A DNA stretch of 64,000 nt from Pseudomonas luteola NBRC 103146 (GTDB lineage Bacteria; Pseudomonadota; Gammaproteobacteria; Pseudomonadales; Pseudomonadaceae). A program made the position numbers and the translations under genes. Below the pieces are notes generated by a model. That model searched no databases. It was not told where the DNA came from and saw only the letters and a list, made by a program, of their open reading frames with translations. Where the stretch lies: positions 32,187 through 96,186 of the forward strand of contig NZ_BDAE01000019.1 of assembly GCF_002091675.1 (NCBI RefSeq), written 5' to 3'. This document shows positions 11,144 through 20,598 of this stretch, piece after piece (the first letter of the stretch is position 1; each line of letters begins with the position of its first letter).

Positions 11144-12481
11144 ATGGCTAGAAAGTATTTTGGAACAGATGGAATTCGTGGTCGCGTAGGTGAGTATCCC
11201 ATTACGCCTGACTTTATGTTGAAGTTGGGATGGGCTGCGGGCATTGCGTTTCGTAGTCAGGGTATCTGTCGTGTCTTAGTAGGTAAGGATACGCGTAACT
11301 CTGGTTATATGTTCGAATCTGCACTTGAGGCCGGCCTTTCAGCCGCTGGCGCAGATGTCATGCTTTTAGGGCCGATGCCAACGCCAGGTATCGCTTATCT
11401 TACACGTACATTCCAGGCTAATGCCGGCATTGTTATCAGTGCCTCCCATAACCCGTTCTACGATAACGGGATCAAGTTCTTTTCCGGGTTGGGCACTAAG
11501 TTGCCTGATGAGGTAGAGCTGATGATTGAGGAGTTACTGGATCAGCCGATGACTGTTGTGGAGTCTGCTCGCATCGGTAAAGTGTCTCGTATCAATGATG
11601 CCGCAGGGCGCTATATAGAGTTCTGCAAAAGTAGCGTGCCAGCGGGTACCAGTTTTGCTGGTATGCGGATCGTAGTCGACTGTGCTCACGGTGCGACTTA
11701 CAAGATTGCCCCAAGTGTCTTCCGTGAGCTGGGTGCTCAGGTTAGTGTTATCGGTGCTCAGCCAGATGGTCTCAATATCAACAAAAATTGCGGCTCTACT
11801 CATTTAGGCGAGCTGCAGAAGGCTGTGCGGGATCAGCATGCTGATCTTGGTATTGCCTTTGATGGCGATGGTGATCGTGTGTTGATGGTTGATCATACAG
11901 GCGCAATCGTTGATGGGGACGAGCTCTTGTTCCTGATTGCGAAGGATCTCAAGGGCCGCAATCGCCTTGATGGTGGGGTCGTGGGTACTCAGATGAGCAA
12001 TCTGGGGTTGGAGCTTGGTCTGGCTGAGTTGGGAATTCCATTTGCCAGGGCCAAGGTCGGCGACCGCTATGTCATGGCTGAGCTCTTGTCCAAGAAATGG
12101 ACGCTAGGTGGCGAGAGTTCTGGTCACATTGTATGTTGCCAGTACACCACAACGGGCGATGCCATTATTTCCGCTTTGCAGGTTTTGATGGCATTGAGGC
12201 GCGCTGGGCAAACATTGGCAGAGGCGCGTAAGGGCCTCAAAAAGTATCCTCAAGTGCTTATCAATGTGCGCTACTCCGGAGACGTAGATCCCTTGGCGCA
12301 TCCTGACGTACAAAAAGCATGTACAGAAGTGACTGAGCAAATGGCGGGTAAAGGGCGTGTTTTACTGCGTAAGTCGGGAACAGAACCGCTTGTTCGAGTA
12401 ATGGTTGAAGGCAGCGACGAACGCCAGGTTCACAAGCATGCAGAAGCCTTGGCTAAGCTGGTAAGTGAGGTATGTGCTTGA
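11144..12481 (+). CDS. glmM: Phosphoglucosamine mutase
   Basis: GlmM converts glucosamine-6-phosphate to glucosamine-1-phosphate for UDP-GlcNAc, peptidoglycan and LPS synthesis. The 445-residue product belongs to the alpha-D-phosphohexomutase family. It shows YFGTDGIRG at the start, the catalytic phosphoserine loop ISASHNPF with Ser101, the metal-binding DGDGDR near residue 241 and the phosphate-binding [12 protein letters not shown] near the C-terminus. It follows folP by 15 bases, the widely conserved ftsH-folP-glmM order. Confidence 0.97.
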   Translation: MARKYFGTDGIRGRVGEYPITPDFMLKLGWAAGIAFRSQGICRVLVGKDTRNSGYMFESALEAGLSAAGADVMLLGPMPTPGIAYLTRTFQANAGIVISASHNPFYDNGIKFFSGLGTKLPDEVELMIEELLDQPMTVVESARIGKVSRINDAAGRYIEFCKSSVPAGTSFAGMRIVVDCAHGATYKIAPSVFRELGAQVSVIGAQPDGLNINKNCGSTHLGELQKAVRDQHADLGIAFDGDGDRVLMVDHTGAIVDGDELLFLIAKDLKGRNRLDGGVVGTQMSNLGLELGLAELGIPFARAKVGDRYVMAELLSKKWTLGGESSGHIVCCQYTTTGDAIISALQVLMALRRAGQTLAEARKGLKKYPQVLINVRYSGDVDPLAHPDVQKACTEVTEQMAGKGRVLLRKSGTEPLVRVMVEGSDERQVHKHAEALAKLVSEVCA

Positions 12482-12547
12482 TTTGGCTTGTCAAAGCAAA
12501 AGAACTTAGATAATATCTGCGCCCACTTCGCTCACTGAGGCATTAGC

Positions 12548-13306
12548 ATGCGCAAGCCTTTGGTCGCTGGTAACTGGAAAATGCACGGAACACGTGCAGA
12601 TGTAGCCGAGCTGATAGAAGGGTTGAGTAAGCTCGCCTTGTCTGATGAAGTTGAGATGGTAGTGTTTCCGCCATTTCTGTTTATTGATCAGGTAGAGGTA
12701 GGCCTTGCGGATAGTAGTATAGGCCTCGGCGCACAAGATTGTGCCGTGCAGCCTGAGCAAGGTGCGCTCACTGGTGAGGTAGCAGCTTCTCAGTTGCGTG
12801 ATGTGGGCTGTGGATATGTCCTTGTAGGGCATTCCGAGCGTCGTTTGATCTTGCTGGAAGATGACGATACGGTTGCAAAAAAGTTTGCTTCAGCCCAAAA
12901 GATGGGTATAGTGCCGGTCCTTTGTGTTGGTGAGACTCGAGAGCAGCGAGAAGCTGGTAAAACCTTTGACGTTGTTAAAGGGCAGCTCAAATCTGTAATA
13001 GATGTGCTGGGTATCGAGGCTTTTGAGTCTGCGGTTGTAGCCTATGAGCCTGTATGGGCGATAGGTACAGGATTGACAGCAACTCCTGATGAAGCTCAGG
13101 CGGTGCATCAGGAACTGCGACAGTTTATCCGCTCTTATAGCAGTGTTGTGGCTGATAAAGTTCGGCTGCTATACGGTGGAAGTGTAAAGGGCGGTAATGC
13201 TGCCGAATTGTTCGGTATGCCTGATATCGATGGTGGGCTTGTAGGTGGAGCCTCCCTAAATGCGAATGAATTTGGCGTGATTTATCACGCTGCTGGAAGT
13301 AAATGA
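12548..13306 (+). CDS. tpiA: Triosephosphate isomerase
   Basis: TpiA interconverts dihydroxyacetone phosphate and glyceraldehyde-3-phosphate. The 252-residue TIM barrel shows AGNWKMHGT near residue 7, the catalytic His in VGHSERR, the catalytic Glu in [12 protein letters not shown] and the phosphate-gripping [10 protein letters not shown]. Its stop codon overlaps the secG start, so the two are coupled. Confidence 0.96.
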   Translation: MRKPLVAGNWKMHGTRADVAELIEGLSKLALSDEVEMVVFPPFLFIDQVEVGLADSSIGLGAQDCAVQPEQGALTGEVAASQLRDVGCGYVLVGHSERRLILLEDDDTVAKKFASAQKMGIVPVLCVGETREQREAGKTFDVVKGQLKSVIDVLGIEAFESAVVAYEPVWAIGTGLTATPDEAQAVHQELRQFIRSYSSVVADKVRLLYGGSVKGGNAAELFGMPDIDGGLVGGASLNANEFGVIYHAAGSK

Positions 13307-13692
13307 TGTTAGAAACTCTAGTTGTTGTCGTGCATCTGCTAATGGCGCTGGGGCTGGTTGTCCTGGTTCTTCTTCAGCAGGGTAAAGGTGCGGACGCTGG
13401 TGCTTCTTTTGGTGCAGGTGCTTCGGGTACTGTTTTTGGAAGCCAAGGCTCTGCTACCTTTTTGAGTCGTTTTACTGCTATACTGGCGGCGGTTTTTTTT
13501 GCTACTAGTTTAGGTTTGGCTTATTTCGCTAAGGAAAAAGCCAACGCGTTGCAGGAAGTGGGACTTCCTAAGCCTGCAGCCATGCAGCAGGCGCCTGAAG
13601 TTCAGAAGCCTGCGGCAAATGATGATGTTCCCATGTCACAGCAGAAACCTTTGACATCCTCAGAAGGTGATGTTCCGGGAAATCAGAAATAG
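13303..13692 (+). CDS. secG: Preprotein translocase subunit SecG
   Basis: SecG is the small accessory subunit of the SecYEG channel. The 129-residue protein has two membrane helices flanking the conserved glycine-rich stretch [22 protein letters not shown] near residues 30-51, and a Pro/Ala/Gln-rich tail typical of pseudomonads. Two consecutive ATG codons (13303 and 13306) are possible starts; the first overlaps the tpiA stop. The gene ends 12 bases before a tRNA-Leu, so that tRNA must be part of the same transcript. Confidence 0.93.
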   Translation: MMLETLVVVVHLLMALGLVVLVLLQQGKGADAGASFGAGASGTVFGSQGSATFLSRFTAILAAVFFATSLGLAYFAKEKANALQEVGLPKPAAMQQAPEVQKPAANDDVPMSQQKPLTSSEGDVPGNQK

Positions 13693-13704
13693 TAAGAAGT
13701 TTTT

Positions 13705-13790
13705 GCCGAAGTGGTGGAATTGGTAGACACGCTATCTTGAGGGGGTAGTGGCCAACGGCTGTATGGGTTCGAGTCCCATCTTCGGCACCA
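13705..13790 (+). tRNA. tRNA-Leu(GAG)
   Basis: An 86-base class II tRNA. The acceptor GCCGAAG pairs with CTTCGGC before ACCA at the 3' end. The anticodon stem CTATC/GGTAG carries the loop TTGAGGG, giving anticodon GAG at 13739-13741. A variable arm follows, and the T arm contains GGTTCGAGTCC. CCA is encoded. It sits 12 bases after secG. Confidence 0.95.
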
Positions 13791-13874
13791 TATCTAAACA
13801 CTGAAAATAGTGTCGTGAGCGTAAGTAGATTGACCTGAAAGAGACTCTTTCTTATACTTTCGCTCCAGCTTTGA

Positions 13875-13951
<77 letters not shown>

Positions 13952-13956
13952 GTCAA

Positions 13957-13984
13957 CAAAGGCCCCTTTATAGGGGCTTTTTGT
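13957..13984 (+). terminator. Terminator after tRNA-fMet
   Basis: The stem GCCCCT/AGGGGC (13962-13967 with 13972-13977), extended by A/T pairs, is followed by a T tract. It would release or attenuate the tRNA transcript before rimP. Confidence 0.75.
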
Positions 13985-14028
13985 TAGCTAAACAATCAGG
14001 TCGTGCGTTCTTGCAGCGACCACAAGGG

Positions 14029-14052
14029 ATGGGCGTTATCGCCCATTTTTTA
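14029..14052 (+). terminator. Second terminator/attenuator before rimP
   Basis: ATGGGCG and CGCCCAT (14029-14035 with 14040-14046) form a perfect 7-bp stem with loop TTAT, followed by TTTTTA. It is only 28 bases before the rimP start. Two terminators in series ahead of rimP-nusA suggest partial read-through from the tRNA promoter, as in the NusA-controlled operon of enterobacteria. Confidence 0.75.
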
Positions 14053-14079
14053 TTTGCACAGCATGCGTGAGGCAACCAG

Positions 14080-14538
14080 GTGTCGAGCAAGCTAGAACAG
14101 TTGCAAGCCATGCTGGCCCCCGTCATCGAAGCGCTTGGCTATGAATGCTGGGGCATCGAGTACATTTCCCAGGGCCGGCATTCTCTGCTAAGGGTCTATA
14201 TCGATCATTCAAACGGAATTCTGGTTGAGGACTGTGAAAAAGTCAGTCGTCAAGTTAGCGGGATTTTAGACGTAGAAGATCCTATTCCGGGCGAATACAC
14301 CTTGGAGGTTTCATCTCCAGGTATGGATAGACCTTTATTCACTCTTGAGCAATTCAACGCTTTTGTCGGTGAGCAAGTAAAAATAAGGCTTCGTTCGCCT
14401 TATGAAGGCCGCCGCAATTTTCAAGGCCTTTTGCGCGGTGTGGAAGAACAGGATGTCGTGGTTCAGGTTGATGACCATGAATATCTGCTTCCCGTCGAGA
14501 TGATCGATAAGGCTAATGTCATTCCCCGATTTGAATAA
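14080..14538 (+). CDS. rimP: Ribosome maturation factor RimP
   Basis: RimP assists 30S subunit assembly. The 152-residue product shows the two-domain family pattern with [23 protein letters not shown] and [26 protein letters not shown]. The GTG start at 14080 (GTG TCG AGC AAG) gives the expected length. It is the first protein gene after two tRNAs and two terminators and leads the nusA-infB operon. Confidence 0.95.
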   Translation: MSSKLEQLQAMLAPVIEALGYECWGIEYISQGRHSLLRVYIDHSNGILVEDCEKVSRQVSGILDVEDPIPGEYTLEVSSPGMDRPLFTLEQFNAFVGEQVKIRLRSPYEGRRNFQGLLRGVEEQDVVVQVDDHEYLLPVEMIDKANVIPRFE

Positions 14539-14584
14539 GCGCAAATCCGCGGATCCCAAAGGATTGCGACAGGCGAGGCGTACG

Positions 14585-16066
14585 ATGAGTAAAGAAGTTC
14601 TACTGGTAGTGGAATCGGTTTCCAATGAAAAAGGTGTTCCGCCCGGTGTCATTTTCGAGGCATTGGAGCTAGCCCTGGCCACTGCCACAAAGAAACGCTA
14701 CGAAGAAGATGTAGAGCTGCGTGTGGCTATTAATCGCCACAACGGTAGTTATGAAACGTTTCGCTGCTGGACAGTTGTCAAAGATGAAGACTTTGATAAT
14801 CCAGCAGCAAACCTGACGCTCGATGAGGCTCAGGAAATCAATCCAGATGCCAAAATTGGCGATCTGATTGAAGAAAAGATCGAATCCATAGAGTTCGGCC
14901 GCATTGCGGCTCAAACAGCCAAGCAAGTTATTGTCCAGAAAGTGCGTGAAGCTGAGCGTGCTCAGATTGTTGATGCTTACCGCGAGAAAGTGGGTGAGAT
15001 CATTTCTGGTACAGTCAAAAAAGTTACGCGAGACAATGTAATCGTCGACTTGGGCAACAATGCAGAAGCCTTACTGGCCCGTGATCAGATCATCCCACGG
15101 GAAAACTTCCGTGTTGGCGTTCGGGTTCGTGCACTGCTCAAGGAAATCCGTACGGAAAATCGTGGCCCTCAGCTAATCCTGTCGCGCACAGCGCCTGAAA
15201 TGTTGATTGAGCTGTTCCGGATTGAAGTACCGGAAATATCTGAGCAGCTGATTGATGTTATGGCCGCTGCTCGGGATCCAGGCTCGCGTGCAAAAATTGC
15301 CGTGCGCTCGAAAGACAAGCGTATCGATCCGCAGGGTGCCTGTATCGGCATGCGGGGATCGCGTGTCCAGGCCGTGTCTGGCGAATTGGGCGGTGAGCGA
15401 GTAGACATCGTTTTGTGGGATGACAACCCTGCTCAGTTCGTTATCAATGCCATGGCGCCTGCTGAGGTTGCGTCAATCATTGTTGATGAAGATACCCACA
15501 CCATGGATATCGCAGTTGCCGCTGATAATTTAGCTCAGGCTATTGGTCGTAGTGGCCAAAACGTTCGCCTTGCAAGTCAATTGACAGGCTGGACGCTGAA
15601 CGTGATGACCGAAGAGGACATCATGGCCAAGCAGCAGGCAGAGACGGGCGATATTCTTCAGCAGTTTGTAGACGAACTGGACGTAGATGAAGAGTTGGCT
15701 CAGGTGTTGGTTGAAGAAGGTTTCACCACGCTCGAAGAAATCGCCTACGTTCCCATGGAGGAAATGCTCAATATTGATGGTTTCGATGAAGACATCGTCA
15801 ATGAGCTTCGTAATAGGGCTAAGGACCGCCTGTTAACCCGTGCCATCGCGACGGAAGAACAACTGGCTGACAAGAAGCCGGAAGAAGATTTGCTTAGTCT
15901 CGAAGGCATGACTGAGGAACTCGCGCTTGAGCTGGCGCAGCGAGGCGTTGCCAATCGCGAAGATCTTGCCGAGCAGTCCATTGATGACCTGCTCGATATT
16001 AACGGCATGAATGAAGAGCGTGCCGGCAAGTTGATCATGGCTGCCCGTGCCCATTGGTTTGAGTGA
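14585..16066 (+). CDS. nusA: Transcription termination/antitermination protein NusA
   Basis: NusA binds RNA polymerase and modulates pausing, termination and antitermination. The 493-residue product begins [17 protein letters not shown]. It contains the N-terminal polymerase-binding domain, an S1 domain near 135-200 ([23 protein letters not shown]), two KH domains ([23 protein letters not shown]) and two C-terminal acidic helix-hairpin-helix repeats ([29 protein letters not shown]). An in-frame upstream start overlapping rimP was rejected because ATG 14585 gives the family N-terminus. Confidence 0.97.
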   Translation: MSKEVLLVVESVSNEKGVPPGVIFEALELALATATKKRYEEDVELRVAINRHNGSYETFRCWTVVKDEDFDNPAANLTLDEAQEINPDAKIGDLIEEKIESIEFGRIAAQTAKQVIVQKVREAERAQIVDAYREKVGEIISGTVKKVTRDNVIVDLGNNAEALLARDQIIPRENFRVGVRVRALLKEIRTENRGPQLILSRTAPEMLIELFRIEVPEISEQLIDVMAAARDPGSRAKIAVRSKDKRIDPQGACIGMRGSRVQAVSGELGGERVDIVLWDDNPAQFVINAMAPAEVASIIVDEDTHTMDIAVAADNLAQAIGRSGQNVRLASQLTGWTLNVMTEEDIMAKQQAETGDILQQFVDELDVDEELAQVLVEEGFTTLEEIAYVPMEEMLNIDGFDEDIVNELRNRAKDRLLTRAIATEEQLADKKPEEDLLSLEGMTEELALELAQRGVANREDLAEQSIDDLLDINGMNEERAGKLIMAARAHWFE

Positions 16067-16092
16067 GCGGTGCTGCCTGAGGAGAAGAGTGC

Positions 16093-18687
16093 ATGACGCA
16101 AGTCACGGTGAAAGAACTGGCCCAAACGGTCAATACACCGGTTGAACGCCTGCTGCAGCAAATGCGGGAAGCGGGTCTGTCCCATAGCAGTGCAGACCAG
16201 GTTGTGACCGACACTGAAAAGCAAAAACTGCTGTCTCATCTGAAAGGAAACACCAAGCTGGACGAACCGCGTAAAATAACGCTCCAGCGCAAGACTCAAA
16301 CGACATTGAAGGTGTCTGGAAGCAAGACGGTTAATGTCGAAGTCCGTAAAAAGAAGACCTACGTCAAGCAAAGTCCCGATGAGTTGGCGACCGAACAGCA
16401 GCGTGAGCTTGAGGCGCAGCGCGAGGCCGAAGAGGCTGCTCGCTTGAAGGCCGAAGAAGAAGCTCGCCAGCGAGCAGAAGAAGAGATTCGCTTGAAGGCC
16501 GAAGAGGAAGCTCGCCTTAAAGCTGAAGAAGAAGCTCGCCAGCAGGCTGCTGCCAAGGCCGCTCAAGAAGTGGCAGAAGCGGCTGCGAAAGCCGCTACAG
16601 AAACCAAGCCCGAGGAAGTAGTGGAAGAAGTGGTTGCAAATAAAGCAGCACCGGCAGCGCCGGCAGCTGCATCTGATGAGCGTAAGCGCGAAGAACCGCG
16701 TCGTCCCGTAGCGCCGCCTGTAGCAGGCAAGCGGGATGAGGATGAGCGTCGCGATCGCAAGCATGCACAGCACCGTCCTTCCTTGAAGGAGAAGGATAAG
16801 GTTAGTAGTCCGCGCGTTGTTCGTAGCGCCGGCGATGATGAAGATGATGGTTTTGGCGGTCGCCGTGGCGGCCGAAACAAGTCCAAGCTCAAAAAGCGTA
16901 ACCAGCATGGCTTCCAGAACCCTACAGGGCCGGTTGTTCGTGAAGTCGCTTTAGGCGAAACAATTACTGTTGCCGAGCTGGCCCAGCAGATGTCTGTCAA
17001 GGCAGCTGAAGTCATCAAGTTCATGTTTAAGATGGGCTCGCCTGCCACGATCAACCAGGTGCTGGATCGTGAAACCGCTCAGCTGGTTGCTGAGGAGCTT
17101 GGTCACAAGGTTAAGCTGGTTAGCGAAAATGCGTTGGAAGAGCAGCTGGCTGAGTCCCTCAAGTTCGAGGGCGAGCAGGTTCACCGTGCGCCGGTGGTTA
17201 CGGTCATGGGTCACGTTGACCATGGTAAGACTTCCTTGCTGGACTACATCCGTCGCGCCAAGGTTGCAGCAGGCGAAGCGGGTGGCATTACCCAGCATAT
17301 CGGCGCCTACCATGTAAACACTGATCGTGGCATGGTGACGTTCCTGGATACCCCTGGTCACGCAGCATTTACCGCCATGCGTGCTCGTGGTGCTCAGGCA
17401 ACCGACATTGTAATTCTGGTTGTCGCTGCCGATGACGGTGTCATGCCACAGACAGAAGAAGCTATCCAGCACGCTAAGGCTGCTGGTGTACCGATTGTTG
17501 TTGCAGTAAACAAGATCGACAAGCCTGATGCAGATCCGGACCGTGTTAAACATGATCTGGCTGGGCGTGATGTCATCCCAGAAGAGTGGGGCGGTGATAC
17601 TCAGTTTGTTCATGTATCTGCCAAAGCAGGTACTGGCGTTGATGAGCTGTTAGAAGCCATTCTTCTGCAGGCTGAAGTTCTTGAATTGACTGCAACACCT
17701 TCGGCTCCAGGTCGTGGTGTAGTAATTGAGTCGCGCCTTGATAAGGGTCGCGGACCGGTTGCTACTGTTCTGGTGCAAAACGGTACTCTGCGTCAGGGTG
17801 ATATGGCCCTGGTCGGTGTTAACTTCGGTCGTATCCGTGCCATGCTCGATGAGAACGGCAAGCCGATCAAAGAGGCAGGTCCATCCATCCCCGTCGAAAT
17901 TCTTGGCTTGGATGGCACGCCGGATGCCGGTGATGAGCTGACTGTTCTGACCGATGAGAAAAAAGCGCGTGAAGTTGCCTTGTTCCGTCAGGGTAAGTTC
18001 CGTGAGGTCAAGCTGGCACGTGCTCAGGCAGGCAAGCTCGAAAATATTTTCGAAAACATGGGCCAGGACGAGAAAAAGACGCTTAACATCGTTCTCAAGT
18101 CCGATGTGCGCGGTTCTCTAGAGGCTCTACAAAGCTCGCTAAGTGGTCTGGGTAACGATGAAGTTCAGGTGCGTGTTGTTGCTGGTGGTGTAGGGGGTAT
18201 CACTGAAAGTGATGCGAACCTAGCGCTGGCTTCTAATGCGGTTCTCTTCGGCTTTAACGTTCGTGCCGATGCTGGTGCTCGTAAGATCATTGAGCAGGAA
18301 GGTTTGGATCTACGTTATTACAACGTGATCTACGACATTATCGAAGATGTTAAGAAAGCGCTAACGGGTATGCTGGGCAGCGATGTTCGCGAGAACATTC
18401 TGGGCATTGCAGAAGTTCGTGACGTCTTCCGCTCGCCGAAGTTTGGCGCTGTTGCAGGCTGTATGGTTGTTGAAGGCATGGTCCATCGCAATCGTCCGAT
18501 TCGTGTTCTACGTGAAGATATTGTGATCTTTGAAGGTGAACTTGAATCTCTGCGTCGCTTCAAAGATGACGTGGCTGAAGTTCGTGCCGGCATGGAATGC
18601 GGTATCGGTGTGAAGAGCTATAACGACGTTAAGGTCGGCGATAAGATCGAAGTTTTCGAGAAGGTCGAAGTAGCACGCTCGCTGTAA
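16093..18687 (+). CDS. infB: Translation initiation factor IF-2
   Basis: IF-2 is the GTPase that positions fMet-tRNA on the ribosome. The 864-residue product has the IF2_N domain ([20 protein letters not shown]), then a long highly charged linker with tandem Glu/Ala/Arg repeats around residues 105-160. A second IF2_N motif follows near 295, then the G domain with GHVDHGKT at about 373-380, DTPGHAAF and NKID, and the C-terminal fMet-binding domains. The charged linker is usual for gamma-proteobacterial IF-2. Confidence 0.97.
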   Translation: MTQVTVKELAQTVNTPVERLLQQMREAGLSHSSADQVVTDTEKQKLLSHLKGNTKLDEPRKITLQRKTQTTLKVSGSKTVNVEVRKKKTYVKQSPDELATEQQRELEAQREAEEAARLKAEEEARQRAEEEIRLKAEEEARLKAEEEARQQAAAKAAQEVAEAAAKAATETKPEEVVEEVVANKAAPAAPAAASDERKREEPRRPVAPPVAGKRDEDERRDRKHAQHRPSLKEKDKVSSPRVVRSAGDDEDDGFGGRRGGRNKSKLKKRNQHGFQNPTGPVVREVALGETITVAELAQQMSVKAAEVIKFMFKMGSPATINQVLDRETAQLVAEELGHKVKLVSENALEEQLAESLKFEGEQVHRAPVVTVMGHVDHGKTSLLDYIRRAKVAAGEAGGITQHIGAYHVNTDRGMVTFLDTPGHAAFTAMRARGAQATDIVILVVAADDGVMPQTEEAIQHAKAAGVPIVVAVNKIDKPDADPDRVKHDLAGRDVIPEEWGGDTQFVHVSAKAGTGVDELLEAILLQAEVLELTATPSAPGRGVVIESRLDKGRGPVATVLVQNGTLRQGDMALVGVNFGRIRAMLDENGKPIKEAGPSIPVEILGLDGTPDAGDELTVLTDEKKAREVALFRQGKFREVKLARAQAGKLENIFENMGQDEKKTLNIVLKSDVRGSLEALQSSLSGLGNDEVQVRVVAGGVGGITESDANLALASNAVLFGFNVRADAGARKIIEQEGLDLRYYNVIYDIIEDVKKALTGMLGSDVRENILGIAEVRDVFRSPKFGAVAGCMVVEGMVHRNRPIRVLREDIVIFEGELESLRRFKDDVAEVRAGMECGIGVKSYNDVKVGDKIEVFEKVEVARSL

Positions 18688-18700
18688 TTCACGCAAGCGA

Positions 18701-18767
18701 AAAGCCAGGAGCTGGAAGGTGCCGCAAGGCAGCTTCCAGCTTCGTCTTTTTAACAGCACCTGGCTTT
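18701..18767 (+). other. Nested hairpin between infB and rbfA
   Basis: An outer 9-bp pairing AAAGCCAGG/CCTGGCTTT (18701-18709 with 18759-18767) encloses a perfect inner 8-bp stem GCTGGAAG/CTTCCAGC (18711-18718 with 18733-18740), which is followed by a T-rich TCGTCTTTTT. The inner stem with its T tract resembles an intrinsic terminator; the outer stem would compete with it or stabilise it. This could limit rbfA-truB expression relative to infB or be an RNA-processing site. Confidence 0.6.
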
Positions 18768-18781
18768 AAGAGAGAGCGAAG

Positions 18782-19162
18782 ATGGCTAAAGAATACACTC
18801 GTACTCAGCGCATCGGTGATCAGATGCAGCGTGAGTTAGCGCTTTTGATTCAGCGGGAAATTAAAGATCCTCGTCTGGGCCTGGTAACGATTACTGACGT
18901 CAATGTGGCGCGTGATCTTTCCCACGCCAAAGTATTTATTACTGTTTTGGGTAAAGATTCGTCTGAGGATATTGCCCAGAATTTAGGGATTCTGAATGAA
19001 GCCTCTGGCTTTTTGCGTCAGCAGTTAGGACGCGCAATGAAGCTTAGGACGATCCCGCAAATGCGCTTTCATTATGATGAGAGCATCCGTCGCGGAGCGG
19101 AACTGTCTGCGTTGATCGAGCGTGCAGTATCTGAAGATCGTCGTCACGAGGATGGAGAGTAA
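18782..19162 (+). CDS. rbfA: Ribosome-binding factor A
   Basis: RbfA binds the 30S subunit during late maturation of 16S rRNA. The 126-residue product shows the KH-like family pattern: [47 protein letters not shown] and [14 protein letters not shown]. It starts at ATG 18782 and ends three bases before the GTG start of truB. Confidence 0.96.
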   Translation: MAKEYTRTQRIGDQMQRELALLIQREIKDPRLGLVTITDVNVARDLSHAKVFITVLGKDSSEDIAQNLGILNEASGFLRQQLGRAMKLRTIPQMRFHYDESIRRGAELSALIERAVSEDRRHEDGE

Positions 19163-19164
19163 GC

Positions 19165-20079
19165 GTGGCGCAAGTGAAACGAATCCGTCGATCGGTTAAC
19201 GGTATTCTGGTACTCGACAAGCCGAGAGGCCTGACCTCTAATGCGGCCCTGCAGAAGGTACGCTGGTTGCTTAATGCTGAAAAAGCGGGGCATACCGGTA
19301 GCCTTGATCCATTGGCAACAGGTGTTTTGCCGTTGTGCTTTGGTGAGGCAACAAAGTTCTCCCAGTATCTGCTTGATGCGGATAAAGGGTATGAAACGGT
19401 TATGCAGCTAGGTGTCACTACAACGACAGGTGATGCCGAGGGAGAAATCGTTGACCGTCGAGAGGTGAACCTTTACGCCTCGGCCGTAGAAGCAGCCCTG
19501 CCAGTGTTTCGAGGTGATATCCTACAGGTTCCGCCTATGTATTCGGCGCTGAAGCGAGACGGTCAGCCGCTCTATAAGCTGGCTCGTGCAGGCGAGGTGG
19601 TGGAGCGTGAACCGCGTTCTGTTACTATTAGCCGTCTCGAGCTGCTGGCGCTGACAACGGATCGCGCTACACTCGATGTGCACTGTAGCAAGGGCACCTA
19701 CATTCGGTCCCTGGTCGAAGACTTAGGCCAGACGCTTGGTTGCGGAGCTCATGTAGCGGAACTACGCAGAACCCAGGCAGGCCCCTTCGCTCTGGCTCAG
19801 TCTGTAAGCCTTGAGGTGCTTGAAAAAGCGCACGAAGAAGGTGGTGCAGAAGCGTTGGATGCCTTCCTGCTCCCGGTTGATAGTGGTCTGGAGCACTGGC
19901 CGCTGCTACAACTGACCGAGCACACAGCCTACTATTGGTTGCATGGTCAGCCAGTGCGAGCGGCGAACGCGCCCAAATTTGGCTGGATGCGAGTACAGGA
20001 TAATGAAGGTCGCTTCATCGGTATCGGTGAGGTGACTGACGACGGGCGTATTGCGCCGCGTCGTTTGGTTCGGTCGTAA
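19165..20079 (+). CDS. truB: tRNA pseudouridine(55) synthase
   Basis: TruB converts U55 of tRNA to pseudouridine. The 304-residue product has [20 protein letters not shown], the catalytic loop [12 protein letters not shown] with Asp48, and [24 protein letters not shown]-terminal PUA-like extension ends with [19 protein letters not shown]. The GTG start at 19165 follows rbfA directly. Confidence 0.96.
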   Translation: MAQVKRIRRSVNGILVLDKPRGLTSNAALQKVRWLLNAEKAGHTGSLDPLATGVLPLCFGEATKFSQYLLDADKGYETVMQLGVTTTTGDAEGEIVDRREVNLYASAVEAALPVFRGDILQVPPMYSALKRDGQPLYKLARAGEVVEREPRSVTISRLELLALTTDRATLDVHCSKGTYIRSLVEDLGQTLGCGAHVAELRRTQAGPFALAQSVSLEVLEKAHEEGGAEALDAFLLPVDSGLEHWPLLQLTEHTAYYWLHGQPVRAANAPKFGWMRVQDNEGRFIGIGEVTDDGRIAPRRLVRS

Positions 20080-20098
20080 GACTGATATGAGGGTGGCT

Positions 20099-20160
20099 GT
20101 TAACAGGCATGGTCATTCCTCTTCTCTGAACACGGGGGTAGTTCCCTCGGCCTGTTATAT
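20099..20160 (+). promoter_or_regulatory. Structured rpsO leader
   Basis: TAACAGGC (20101-20108) and GCCTGTTA (20150-20157) form an 8-bp pairing that encloses about 41 bases with smaller internal complementarity (GAAC/GTTC). It ends about 17 bases before the rpsO start. In E. coli S15 represses its own mRNA through a structured leader; this may be the equivalent here, though the fold is not shown to be homologous. Confidence 0.45.
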
Positions 20161-20174
20161 CTAGGAGCCCTATC

Positions 20175-20444
20175 ATGGCACTTAGCGTTGAAGAAAAAGC
20201 CCAGATCGTTAGCGACTACAAGCGCGGCGAAGGCGATACCGGTTCTCCGGAAGTGCAGGTTGCTCTGCTGTCTGCCAATATCGACAAGCTGCAGGGTCAC
20301 TTCAAGGCCAACAGCAAGGACCACCACAGCCGTCGTGGTCTGATCCGTATGGTTAACCAGCGTCGTAAGCTGCTGGACTACCTGAAGGCCAAGGACACTA
20401 CTCGTTACAGTGACCTGATCAGCCGTCTGGGCCTGCGTCGTTGA
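20175..20444 (+). CDS. rpsO: 30S ribosomal protein S15
   Basis: The 89-residue S15 binds 16S rRNA early in 30S assembly. The family sequence is clear: [58 protein letters not shown] good Shine-Dalgarno (AGGAG) lies before ATG 20175. It stands between truB and pnp as in most gamma-proteobacteria. Confidence 0.98.
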   Translation: MALSVEEKAQIVSDYKRGEGDTGSPEVQVALLSANIDKLQGHFKANSKDHHSRRGLIRMVNQRRKLLDYLKAKDTTRYSDLISRLGLRR

Positions 20445-20473
20445 TCACGATGCAAGCTGGACGCTAGTCGCTT

Positions 20474-20513
20474 AAAAGCTGGGGGTCGGCTATGCCGGTT
20501 TCCAGCTTTTTTG
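20474..20513 (+). terminator. Terminator between rpsO and pnp
   Basis: AAAAGCTGG (20474-20482) pairs with CCAGCTTTT (20502-20510), followed by further T. It probably attenuates rather than abolishes read-through into pnp, since pnp begins only 86 bases later. Confidence 0.8.
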
Positions 20514-20598
20514 CTTCATGCGTCCCCTGAGATCGCGCCGGGTCCGATACCCCGCCGCTCTCAAGATTTCCCCAAGGGCAATACAAGAAGGAAATACT

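Noticed and set aside
16390..16610. Repeat-rich stretch in infB considered as a DNA repeat array
   Set aside because: The repeats are degenerate codons for the Glu/Ala/Arg linker of IF-2, a common property of the protein.
15745..16908. 387-residue minus-strand ORF opposite nusA/infB
   Set aside because: It is a shadow of the two real genes; its Phe/Leu/Ser-rich composition comes from the complement of Glu/Lys codons.
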